DNA of 64,000 bases from Azophilus sp965221755. GTDB lineage: Bacteria > Pseudomonadota > Gammaproteobacteria > Pseudomonadales > Azotimanducaceae. Every line of letters begins with the position of its first letter. Within the stretch, counting starts at the first letter, position 1. A program made the position numbers and the translations under genes. The notes beneath the pieces are model-generated. The model made no database searches. It saw only the letters and a program-made list of their open reading frames with translations, and was not told the origin of the DNA. The stretch lies in assembly GCA_965221755.1 (NCBI GenBank), contig OZ244921.1, positions 3,100,001 through 3,164,000 of the forward strand, in the 5' to 3' direction. Below, piece after piece: positions 43,214-50,658 of this stretch.

Positions 43214-43825
43214 TCATATCTCTAGAATGGTGAGACCCAAATGTCTAAGTCGCTGGTCGTTGGGTCGTGTATGGATTGAGTGCTTTCTAACCCAGCGTGC
43301 CAAGTTTGGCTTGATCTTGTTCGTCATTAGCAAAGGTGGAATAAGATCGTCGTCACTTGAGAACACAGCAATATCGACGAAGCTACCCTCGCTCCCCGCC
43401 AAGAATACCATATCGCAGCCAATCATCTGATCAACCATCTTCTCTCGGCGACGTCCACCGCGTAGCCTAACCGTGCCATGCAACCGCAGAGTGGGTTCTG
43501 CCATCATGGCCATTGCCAATTCCGGCCTGACGACCATACCTCGTCTCCGTCCCCGAAGATCGGGCAGGGTCGCTAGCAGGGTTTGAGCGTTCGGGCTTGG
43601 GTGACCGTCCTCATCGAGCCACCCACCGTAAAAGCGGATGTCCAAGGCAGCAACGGTCCCAGAATGCGCAAACGCTTGCACAGCAGCATCTACTGCGTCT
43701 TGCGCGGCTGCCTGAATGCTGCTTCCGCTACTTCTATCAGCGACGAAGTTGTGGAAATCGACCAATGCTAGTCCAAGACCAGCAGTGCTTTGTTCATCAG
43801 GGTTTATTTGAGAAGAGCTCTTCAT
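43214..43825 (-). CDS. NYN/LabA-like PIN-fold nuclease
   Basis: A 203-residue protein with NYN-type acidic residues: LALVDFHNF (D23), EKMVDQMIGCDM (D132, D138) and FSSDDDLIPPL (D158-D160). These are the positions of PIN/NYN RNase metal ligands. There is no membrane segment. It precedes the NACHT gene by three bases and starts nine bases after the acyl-CoA synthetase stop, so a promoter may lie inside that gene. The likely role is effector nuclease of a two-gene defence module. Confidence 0.78.
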   Translation of the reverse strand: MKSSSQINPDEQSTAGLGLALVDFHNFVADRSSGSSIQAAAQDAVDAAVQAFAHSGTVAALDIRFYGGWLDEDGHPSPNAQTLLATLPDLRGRRRGMVVRPELAMAMMAEPTLRLHGTVRLRGGRRREKMVDQMIGCDMVFLAGSEGSFVDIAVFSSDDDLIPPLLMTNKIKPNLARWVRKHSIHTRPNDQRLRHLGLTILEI

Positions 43826-43834
43826 AGAAGGTGC

Positions 43835-45643
43835 TCAATAGCCAGCTTGGCCCATCCTGATGTCATCGGCAAACGCCGCATCGAGGCGCTCGTAGGCGGT
43901 TGAGCCCGGCTTCATCACATACAAGGGCTCGGCGACTTGGCCCGGGTCGTAGCCCTCCTTCCTGAGATCGCCCTTGAGCATCTTGAAGGTGCCGGTGACG
44001 TCGATGTCCGATCGCACCCGCAGGAAGAGGGGGCGGGCGTAGGCCGGGAGCTCGCGGGTGACGTGGCGGGAGAAGGCCTCGGCGTCGAGCGCCTCCAGGC
44101 CGGGCTCAAGCACCAGCGCCGCCATGCCGGCCCGGCCGTCGGCGCCGGGCACCTCCACGCCATAGACGTTGCAGAATTGGATGCCCTCGAAGCCGTTGAT
44201 GATCTCGCCCACTTCGTTGGTGGAGACGTTCTCCGACTTCCAGCGGAAGGTGTCGCCCACCCGGTCCACGAACTGGTAGTGCGGATAGCCGAGCGTGAAC
44301 CCGGCGTCCACCTGCCGGAGGAGGTCGCCGGTGTTGAACCAAGCGTCGCCGTCCTCGAAGGCGTTGCGCAAAATCTTGCCCTCCGTGGCGTCAGGATTCG
44401 TGTAGCCCTCAAACGCCGCCTCCTCATTGATCTGGCCCAGCAGCAGCCCCGGCTCGCCGGGCTTCACCCGAATGCAACGGCCGGCCTCGTCCTTGACGAT
44501 CGCGTCGGCGTCCACGTCGTAGGCGACCAATGCGACTTCGGAGGCCGTCATGCCAACGGTCTCGTCCTTGTTGAGGAGGTTGGCAAACGCCACGTTGCCC
44601 TCGCTGGAACCGTAGAACTCGGTGATTCGCTTGATGCCGAAGCGCTTTTTGAACGGCATCCAGACGTCCGGGCGCAGGCCATTGCCGATCATGTGCCGCA
44701 ACGGGTTGTCGTGATCGTCGGGCGCCTCCGGGACGTTCATCAAATAGCGGCAGAGCTCGCCGATGTAAACGAGGCAGGTGGTTTGGTGCTCACGCACATC
44801 GCTTAGGAAGCCGCTGGCCGAGAACTTGCGCCGGATGAACATGCTGGCGCCCGAATGGAAGGAAGCGCCGCAGCCGATCAGTATGCCGGTTCCGTGGTAG
44901 AGCGGCAGGCACATGTAGAGCCGGTCCCGCTCCGTGCATTTCAATCCCGCCTTGTGCGACATGGCGGCGCTGGCGAGAAAGCGGCGGTTGGAGAGCACCG
45001 CCGCCTTCGGCATGCCGGTGGTGCCGGAGGTGAACAGATACATGGCCGTGTCGCCCAAGGCGTTCTCGATGGTCGCCGGAGGGTTGTCGGGGCTGGCGGC
45101 GGCGCTGTCCGCAGCCAGGTCCGACGCCCAGTTGGGCGCCGCCGCCTCGCCCGCATCCGGCACGAACAGGTAGTCCTCGCCTTCGGCCAAGGACAACTCG
45201 GCCTTGACTTCGCCCAAGGCGGGCGCGAGCTCCTCCCCGAAGACGCACTTCCTGGACTCGGTGACCGTGATGCAGTGGCTCAGGGGCCGGCCGCGCAGGT
45301 TCGTGTTGATGAAGCCCGCCGTAGCGCCGAGCTTGTTCAAAGCCACGGTCACGGCCAGGAATTCGATGCGGTTCTCCATGACCAGGCTCACCACGTCGCC
45401 GCGCGCGACGCCTAGGCCCGCCAAGTGGTTGGCGTAGCGATTGGCCAGCGCGTTGAACTGCGCCCAAGTGACCGAACGGCCTTCAAAGACAATCGCGACG
45501 CGCTCGCCAAAACGGACGGCGTTGGCCTCCACTTGACGGGCGAAGCAGTCCTTGTCGGTGTAAGGGCGCGGTTTGAGCGTCCTCTTCACCATCAGCAGGG
45601 CGGGCACCTGAGCCAGTGTCGATGCGATGTCGCGGAGTCCCAT
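43835..45643 (-). CDS. Long-chain/very-long-chain acyl-CoA synthetase (FadD6-like)
   Basis: A 602-residue AMP-forming acyl-CoA ligase. It has the AMP-binding motif TSGTTGMPKAAVLS, then FYGSSEGNVAFANL and the C-terminal YPHYQFVDRVGDTFRWKSENVST (adenylate-binding hinge). It activates carboxylic acids to CoA thioesters; the closest kin are VLACS/bile-acid ligase types. ATG 45643 with GGAGG upstream is preferred over a longer start that would run through a hairpin repeat. The substrate is unknown; nearby catabolic genes suggest lipid or sterol use. Confidence 0.87.
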   Translation of the reverse strand: MGLRDIASTLAQVPALLMVKRTLKPRPYTDKDCFARQVEANAVRFGERVAIVFEGRSVTWAQFNALANRYANHLAGLGVARGDVVSLVMENRIEFLAVTVALNKLGATAGFINTNLRGRPLSHCITVTESRKCVFGEELAPALGEVKAELSLAEGEDYLFVPDAGEAAAPNWASDLAADSAAASPDNPPATIENALGDTAMYLFTSGTTGMPKAAVLSNRRFLASAAMSHKAGLKCTERDRLYMCLPLYHGTGILIGCGASFHSGASMFIRRKFSASGFLSDVREHQTTCLVYIGELCRYLMNVPEAPDDHDNPLRHMIGNGLRPDVWMPFKKRFGIKRITEFYGSSEGNVAFANLLNKDETVGMTASEVALVAYDVDADAIVKDEAGRCIRVKPGEPGLLLGQINEEAAFEGYTNPDATEGKILRNAFEDGDAWFNTGDLLRQVDAGFTLGYPHYQFVDRVGDTFRWKSENVSTNEVGEIINGFEGIQFCNVYGVEVPGADGRAGMAALVLEPGLEALDAEAFSRHVTRELPAYARPLFLRVRSDIDVTGTFKMLKGDLRKEGYDPGQVAEPLYVMKPGSTAYERLDAAFADDIRMGQAGY

Positions 45644-45740
45644 GGCCAATTGCCTCCTCCGTTTGTGATGTTGGGTTTTGCGGACGCCAAACCTTTGCAT
45701 GAACGCCCGCAACAGGCAAGCTGGCGCTGCCGTGGCATGG

Positions 45741-45852
45741 GTCAGGTTGCGAAATGTACCTGAACCCGCGCGCCCGCTTTGCGGGTGCGTTAAGTTTCGC
45801 TGTGCGAAACTCCGCACCGGTTGAGTCAGGTTCCGAAATGTTTCGGAGCCCA
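45741..45852 (-). repeat. Dispersed hairpin repeat copy (two heads)
   Basis: On the minus strand it has GGGCTCCGAAACATTTCGGA and AACCTGACTC, then the stem GGAGTTTCGC..GCGAAACTT, a GCACCCGC..GCGGGCGC hairpin, and a second head-like GAACCTGACCC end. It is the intergenic element between two divergent genes. Confidence 0.8.
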
Positions 45853-45894
45853 TGCAATGGCGATTCAGCTTTCCAACTGCAGGAGATGCACCCT

Positions 45895-46755
45895 ATGAAC
45901 CAGTGGCAAATTGGGGACGTCAGGATCACCCGCATCGTCGAGATGGAGACCACGGGCGGCAGCCGCTTCATTCTGCCGGACGCCACGCGGGAGGCCTGCC
46001 TGCCCATCGACTGGCTGGCCCCGCACTTCATGGACGAAGCGGGCAACCTCATCATGAGCGTTCACGCGCTGATCGTCCATGCCGGAGGGCGGCGCATCGT
46101 CGTGGACACCTGCATCGGCAACGACAAGGAGCGCAGCATTCCCAACTGGAGCCATCTGCAAACCGCCTTTCTGGAGGACATCGCCGCAGCCGGCCATCCC
46201 CGCGAATCCATCGACACCGTGCTCTGCACCCATCTGCACGTGGACCATGTGGGCTGGAACACCATGCTGGTGGACGGCGAGTGGCTGCCCACCTTTCCCA
46301 ACGCCCGCTACCTGGTGGCTGAGCGCGAGTGGGCCTATTGGGATGCCCATGGGGATGAATCCACTTACGGCCCGGTGCTGGCGGACTCCGTGCGGCCCAT
46401 CGTCGCCGCCGGGCTGATGGACTTCGTGGCTTGCGATCACGTGCTTTGCGAGGAGGTGCGGCTGCGGCCAACCCCAGGCCACACCCCTGGGCACGTCAGC
46501 GTCGAGATTTCATCCAAGGGACAGCGGGCCTTGATCACCGGCGACTGCATCCACCACCCCTGCCAAATGACCCGCACGGACTGGTGCAGCAGCGCCGATA
46601 CCGACCCAATCCAAGGCCGGGCCACCCGGGAAGCCCTGCTTGAGCGCCATGCGGGCGACGACACCCTCATCATCGGCACCCACTTCGCCACCCCGACGGC
46701 GGGTCACGTGAAGCGGCTGGACAGCGGCAGCTATTGGCTGGACGTGGTTTCCTGA
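45895..46755 (+). CDS. Metallo-beta-lactamase-fold hydrolase
   Basis: A 286-residue MBL protein with the metal-binding motif CTHLHVDHVGWN, then RPTPGHTPGHVSV and GDCIHHPCQM (third metal residues) and a terminal GTHFATPTAGH. Substrate unknown; lactonase or thioesterase-like activity is typical. ATG 45895 has AGGAG nine bases upstream. ATG 45886 is closer to the site and is disfavoured. Confidence 0.85.
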   Translation: MNQWQIGDVRITRIVEMETTGGSRFILPDATREACLPIDWLAPHFMDEAGNLIMSVHALIVHAGGRRIVVDTCIGNDKERSIPNWSHLQTAFLEDIAAAGHPRESIDTVLCTHLHVDHVGWNTMLVDGEWLPTFPNARYLVAEREWAYWDAHGDESTYGPVLADSVRPIVAAGLMDFVACDHVLCEEVRLRPTPGHTPGHVSVEISSKGQRALITGDCIHHPCQMTRTDWCSSADTDPIQGRATREALLERHAGDDTLIIGTHFATPTAGHVKRLDSGSYWLDVVS

Positions 46756-46787
46756 CTGCCCCGCATCATTTGCCCAATGGCTTATCT

Positions 46788-46811
46788 GAAATTGAAAGGT
46801 TTTTCAATTTC
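46788..46811. terminator. AT-rich hairpin between converging genes
   Basis: GAAATTGAAA and TTTCAATTTC form a perfect 10-bp stem with a 4-base loop, between the MBL gene and the minus-strand small membrane gene. Its placement fits a bidirectional transcription stop, although no long U-run follows. Confidence 0.5.
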
Positions 46812-46878
46812 AATGCGTTGCTTGGTTTTTGAGAGGTCGTTTCGCGAAAAGAGACAGGCCTTCTGAGAAGCATCCAAG

Positions 46879-47148
46879 CTAGCCGCCGCCAGCAACGCGC
46901 CGCAGGCGAACCATGCGCGCCTCCAGCCAACGGCGGGCGGGCGGGAAGTCCAGGGCCGCGAAGGCCATGCCCAACGGAAACATCCAGAAGCCGAGGACCG
47001 GCAGGAAGCCGAAGACGCCGCCCACCATCAGCAGCGCGCCGATCAGCGTGCGCACCCCCGGCGGCACATGGTCGCGCCCCCACTGCAGCGTGTTGAAGGC
47101 GATGCGGGCGACCTTGCGCTTGAAGGCCGGGTCGGAGGCGCTTGCCAT
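46879..47148 (-). CDS. Small PGPGW-like membrane protein
   Basis: An 89-residue protein with two predicted helices (LIGALLMVGGVFGFLPVLGF and FPLGMAFAALDF) after a basic N-terminus and VPPG. It resembles the PGPGW family of small transmembrane proteins. The role is unknown. Its ATG shares a base with the MBL stop upstream (TGATG), so it is translationally coupled to that gene. Confidence 0.65.
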   Translation of the reverse strand: MASASDPAFKRKVARIAFNTLQWGRDHVPPGVRTLIGALLMVGGVFGFLPVLGFWMFPLGMAFAALDFPPARRWLEARMVRLRRVAGGG

Positions 47149-48251
47149 CAGACCATCATCGGGCCGTCGTCGGGCGCATCGTGGGCGTCCGGGTGGGCGC
47201 GGCGGGGGAGGTCGGGGTCGATGGAGGCGAAGCGGTACTGGCCGTCCTCATGCAAGGTGCGCTCGATGCGGTTGCGGTGCATCAGCAGGTGCAGATGGGC
47301 AATGGCCTCGCCCAAGGCCATCATCATCTGGCGCGCATCGAGCTTGCGGGCGAAGAGCACCGGCAGCAGTTCCCGCGCCAGCGCGGGTTCCACGCAATGC
47401 TCCTCGATGGCCAGCATGCGGTCCTCGTGATGGCTGATGAGGTCGCGCAGGCGCTTGCGAACGCCAAAAAACGGAAGGTTGTGCGCCGGCAGCACCAAGG
47501 TGTCGTCCGGGGTGCTGAGAAAGCGGTCGTGGGACTCCATCCACGCCTTGAGCGGATTGGCATCCGGCTCGGTCGGGTGGACGCTGACGTTGGAGGTGAT
47601 GACCGGCAGTATCTGATCCCCGGAAATCATCACCTTGAGGGCGGCGCAGTACAGGCAGGCGTGCTCCGGGGAATGGCCGGAGCCCACCACCACGCGCCAG
47701 TCGTGATGGCCGATGGTGAGCACGTCGCCGTCCTGCAGCCGGTGGTAGCCGCTAGGCAGTTCCGGCATGGACATGCCGTCCCGGCCGCGCTGCCCCCAGG
47801 CGCGGGCCAGATCCTCCAGGTAGGAGCGGGGCATCCCGGCGCGGGCGTAGAAATCCTGCCCCAGCCAGGAGGTGTGGTGGCCGGGGCCGGTGTTGGCGAA
47901 GGCCCGGGCTTGGTAGTACTCGGCCCGGGTCATGTAGAGGGGGCACCGGTACTCGTCGGTGATCATCTTCGACTGGCCGATGTGGTCGGGATGCATGTGG
48001 GTGCAGATCACCCCCTTCACCGGCCGGCCGGCCAGTTCGTGGCTGAACACCTCCCGCCACCACTGGCCGGTCTCTTCGATGCCCAGCCCCGTATCGACCA
48101 CCCACCAGCCGCCGCGGTCCTCAAGCAGGTACAGGTTGATGCGCGACAGCGAGCCCGGCATGGGCATGGTCAGCCAGCGCACGCCGTCGGCCACCTCTTG
48201 GGTGGTGCCGGGCGCCGGATGGTCGGCGTAGGGGTAGCTCAGTTCACTCAT
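47148..48251 (-). CDS. Metallo-beta-lactamase-fold hydrolase 2
   Basis: A 367-residue MBL protein with CTHMHPDHIGQSKM (metal site) and VVVGSGHSPEHACLY, then a later GDQILPVIT-like segment and a C-terminal helical part (LLPVLFARKLDARQMMMALG) typical of the LACTB2-like/RNase Z-related branch. A hydrolase of unknown substrate. It is coupled to the small membrane gene. Confidence 0.84.
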   Translation of the reverse strand: MSELSYPYADHPAPGTTQEVADGVRWLTMPMPGSLSRINLYLLEDRGGWWVVDTGLGIEETGQWWREVFSHELAGRPVKGVICTHMHPDHIGQSKMITDEYRCPLYMTRAEYYQARAFANTGPGHHTSWLGQDFYARAGMPRSYLEDLARAWGQRGRDGMSMPELPSGYHRLQDGDVLTIGHHDWRVVVGSGHSPEHACLYCAALKVMISGDQILPVITSNVSVHPTEPDANPLKAWMESHDRFLSTPDDTLVLPAHNLPFFGVRKRLRDLISHHEDRMLAIEEHCVEPALARELLPVLFARKLDARQMMMALGEAIAHLHLLMHRNRIERTLHEDGQYRFASIDPDLPRRAHPDAHDAPDDGPMMV

Positions 48252-48296
48252 GCGGGATTTGACTTGGCAAACGAATGATTATAGGCCAGCCCATTG

Positions 48297-48345
48297 GCGC
48301 GGGCTCAGAAAAATTTTGGAAACTGCCCCATGCAACGGGCGCCGT
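48297..48345 (+). repeat. Dispersed repeat, head half
   Basis: GCGCGGGCTCAGAAAAATTT..GGAAACTGCCCCATGCAAC matches the head of the family but breaks off before the hairpin. The matching tail lies 440 bases further on at 48788. Confidence 0.65.
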
Positions 48346-48787
48346 CGCATTCATGTCCTCAACGCCATCGTTGATGAGGTCGAGCGGTGCGTGGGCGCGT
48401 CGGAAAGGCGACGCCTGACCCGAGAATTCAGCCGCACCCAGATTCCCCTGCCATTGCAGCGAAGCGCGCTTAGGGCAGCGGAGGCGGCGGCAAAGGCTTG
48501 GTTCAGGAAGGAATTGAATCGTTCCGACGGCATTTTTGAGTCGCACCTCCTTTCGGATGACGATGATCTCGCCGTCTTCGAGCTCAGCCTTTTCCGACAA
48601 ACACGGAGGAGGGGACAACTCCTAAGGATCGAGGATCCGGTCGTTTTACTGGTGCCCAAAATATCCGAACGGTTAGCGCTCCGCGGGTCGTCGCCCGAAC
48701 CCAGCGGACTCCCGGAGCGAGGGCGTCCCGCCCTCGACCGAATCACGAGGATGACGCGAGTCAAACTGAGCCACTGCGCACGCAGCA
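48346..48787. other. Gap with no supported gene
   Basis: Between the two halves of the dispersed repeat. Frames on both strands here look random and no family is recognised. It could be an insertion that split one repeat copy. Confidence 0.4.
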
Positions 48788-48842
48788 AGCGCGGAGTTTC
48801 GCGCCAGCGAAACTCCATCCGCACCCGCTTAGCGGGCGCGGA
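48788..48842 (+). repeat. Dispersed repeat, hairpin half
   Basis: GGAGTTTCGC gcca GCGAAACTCC is a perfect 10-bp stem, followed by CCGCACCCGC tta GCGGGCGCGG. It lies just before the SDR gene. Confidence 0.8.
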
Positions 48843-48908
48843 TTTTGCGTCTGCCCCGCTTTGCCCGGATAATCGGCCTCCTTCGACGAACGCAGGGAGG
48901 ATGCGACG

Positions 48909-49706
48909 ATGGCTGAGCGGGTGGCGGGAAAGGTGGCTTTGGTTACCGGAGGGGCCAAGGGCCTCGGCGAGGCCGACGCCCGCGCCCTCGCTGCGGAAGG
49001 GGCGCGGGTGGTGCTGACCGACGTGGACTTGGCCGCTGGCCAAGCGGTCGCCGACGACATCGGCGCGGCCTTCAAGCCGCAGGACGTCACTGACGAAGCG
49101 CGTTGGCAAACGATCATTGGCGAAATCGGCAGCGAATTCGGCGCCCTGCACGTCCTAGTCAACAACGCCGGCATCGTGCTGCCCGGCAGCATCGAAAGCC
49201 AGACCTACGCCCACTACCGGGCGCAACTGGCCGTGAGCGCCGACGGCGCCTTCCTCGGAGCCAAGCACGCCATTCCCCTGATGGCCGCCAGCGGCGGCGG
49301 CTCGATCATCAACATGGCGTCGGTGGTCTCCAAGCTCGCCTACGGCGGCGTCGTCGGCTACGCCGCCGCCAAGGGCGCCATCGAGGGCATGTCCCGCTCC
49401 ATTGCCGCCCACTGCCTGGAGTCCGGGCACCGCATTCGATGCAATTCGATTCATCCCGGGGTCATCGACACGCCGATGGTCCAGAACTTCGGAGCGTCGG
49501 CCGGGGAATCCGCAACCGACGCTCCCCAGTCGCCGGAAGGGCCGCGCCCCGCCGAAGCGGGCGTAATGGGCGCGCCGCGCAACGTCGCCGATTTAGTGGT
49601 GTTCCTGGCGTCGGATGAGTCCGCCTTCATCACCGCCCGGGAGTTCGTCATCGATGGCGGCATGTCCATGCTGCCCGCGCCGCTGGTCCAGGATTCGCGT
49701 CCCTGA
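48909..49706 (+). CDS. SDR-family oxidoreductase
   Basis: A 265-residue short-chain dehydrogenase. It has the nucleotide-binding TGGAKGLGEADARAL, NNAGIVLPGS, the catalytic Ser region MASVVSKLAYGGVVGYAAAKG (Y-x-x-x-K) and the PGVIDTPM loop. D in LTDVD fits NAD(H) preference. It resembles hydroxysteroid/3-oxoacyl reductase types; the substrate is unknown. ATG 48909 has GGGAGG upstream (48895-48900). Confidence 0.85.
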   Translation: MAERVAGKVALVTGGAKGLGEADARALAAEGARVVLTDVDLAAGQAVADDIGAAFKPQDVTDEARWQTIIGEIGSEFGALHVLVNNAGIVLPGSIESQTYAHYRAQLAVSADGAFLGAKHAIPLMAASGGGSIINMASVVSKLAYGGVVGYAAAKGAIEGMSRSIAAHCLESGHRIRCNSIHPGVIDTPMVQNFGASAGESATDAPQSPEGPRPAEAGVMGAPRNVADLVVFLASDESAFITAREFVIDGGMSMLPAPLVQDSRP

Positions 49707-49737
49707 GGGCGTTTCGGGCGGGCTCAAGCCCAGGCTG

Positions 49738-49766
49738 TTGGCAAATCGGAAAGCTGCGACTAGAAT
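49738..49766 (+). promoter_or_regulatory. Sigma70-type promoter for sdh-suc operon
   Basis: TTGGCA (49738-49743), 17 bases, TAGAAT (49761-49766): five of six matches to each consensus box, in the gap upstream of sdhC. This is the best promoter match seen ahead of the TCA-cycle operon. Confidence 0.5.
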
Positions 49767-49905
49767 CCTTCCCCGCCGCCGTCCGGGTCGCCCAAGGCTC
49801 GATGGGCGGGCCGCAACGGCATCGGTCGCCATCGCAGCCGCGCACTGCGTCGGCGCGGGCTTGGGCAGGTTCCCAGCGTTTTTGGATTGACAAAGAACTT
49901 GGTTT

Positions 49906-50280
49906 ATGAGGCCCGAACGTCCAATCAGTCTATCGCTGGCCCGGTTTCGCTGGCCGGTGACCGCCATCGCCTCCATCGGCCACCGCATTTCCGGGATTCT
50001 GCTGTTCTTCGGCTTTGCCTATCTGCTGTACCTGCTTGATCTGGCGCTTTCCTCGGAGGCGGGCTTTGCGAGCGCGGGCGGCCTGCTGGCAATGACCCTG
50101 CCCAAACTGGCGCTTTGGGGCGTTCTGGCTTTGCTGGCCTACCATCTGCTGGCCGGCGTCAAGCACCTGCTGCTCGATCTGCACGTCGGGGACGGCTTCG
50201 CTGCCGCCAAGCGCGCCTCTTGGCTGGTTTTCGCCGCCACCGGGGCCGCTGCCGTCCTGCTGGGGGCTTGGCTGTGGTAA
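49906..50280 (+). CDS. sdhC: Succinate dehydrogenase cytochrome b556 subunit
   Basis: A 124-residue membrane anchor with three helices and the signature FRWPVTAIASIGHRISGILL, then H in LLAYHLLAGVKHLLLD, the haem-ligand region. It anchors SdhAB and binds quinone and haem. The stop overlaps sdhD's GTG start region. Confidence 0.92.
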   Translation: MRPERPISLSLARFRWPVTAIASIGHRISGILLFFGFAYLLYLLDLALSSEAGFASAGGLLAMTLPKLALWGVLALLAYHLLAGVKHLLLDLHVGDGFAAAKRASWLVFAATGAAAVLLGAWLW

Positions 50281-50654
50281 CCCAGGTCACTTCCTTGGCG
50301 CGCAGCGGTTTGGCGGATTTCCTGATTCAGCGGCTGAGCGCCGTGGTGCTGGCGCTCTACGCCCTGTGCCTGCTGAGCTTCTTCGTCGCCAATGACGGCC
50401 TCGATCATCGTCAGTTGGTCGAGTTCCTCGGCTCGGCGTCAATGCGGGCCTTCAGCGTTTTGGCGGTTCTCTCCACCGCCGCCCATGGCTGGGTCGGCCT
50501 ATGGACGGTCGGCACGGACTACATCAGGCCGCACTACTTCGGCGCCCGGGCGGCGGTCTTGCGCATGGTTTACCAAGTGGGTTGCGGACTGCTGCTGTTC
50601 ATCTACGTCTGGTGGGGCGTTCGCCTCTTCTGGATGCTGCCGGGACCGGCTTAA
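50274..50654 (+). CDS. sdhD: Succinate dehydrogenase membrane anchor subunit D
   Basis: A 126-residue protein with three helices and conserved FLIQRLSAVVLALY, AAHGWVGLWTVGTDYIRP (haem-ligand histidine, quinone-site residues). GTG 50274 overlaps the sdhC stop; no ATG fits the family N-terminus. sdhA follows four bases after the stop. Confidence 0.88.
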   Translation: MVTQVTSLARSGLADFLIQRLSAVVLALYALCLLSFFVANDGLDHRQLVEFLGSASMRAFSVLAVLSTAAHGWVGLWTVGTDYIRPHYFGARAAVLRMVYQVGCGLLLFIYVWWGVRLFWMLPGPA

Positions 50655-50658
50655 GGCG

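Noticed and set aside
46788..46811. Hairpin as a classical intrinsic terminator
   Set aside because: Stem is AT-rich and no T-run follows, so it is given only as a possible terminator.
48250..49017. 255-codon plus-strand frame between MBL-2 and the SDR gene
   Set aside because: It runs through both repeat halves and into the SDR start in another frame; no recognisable protein.
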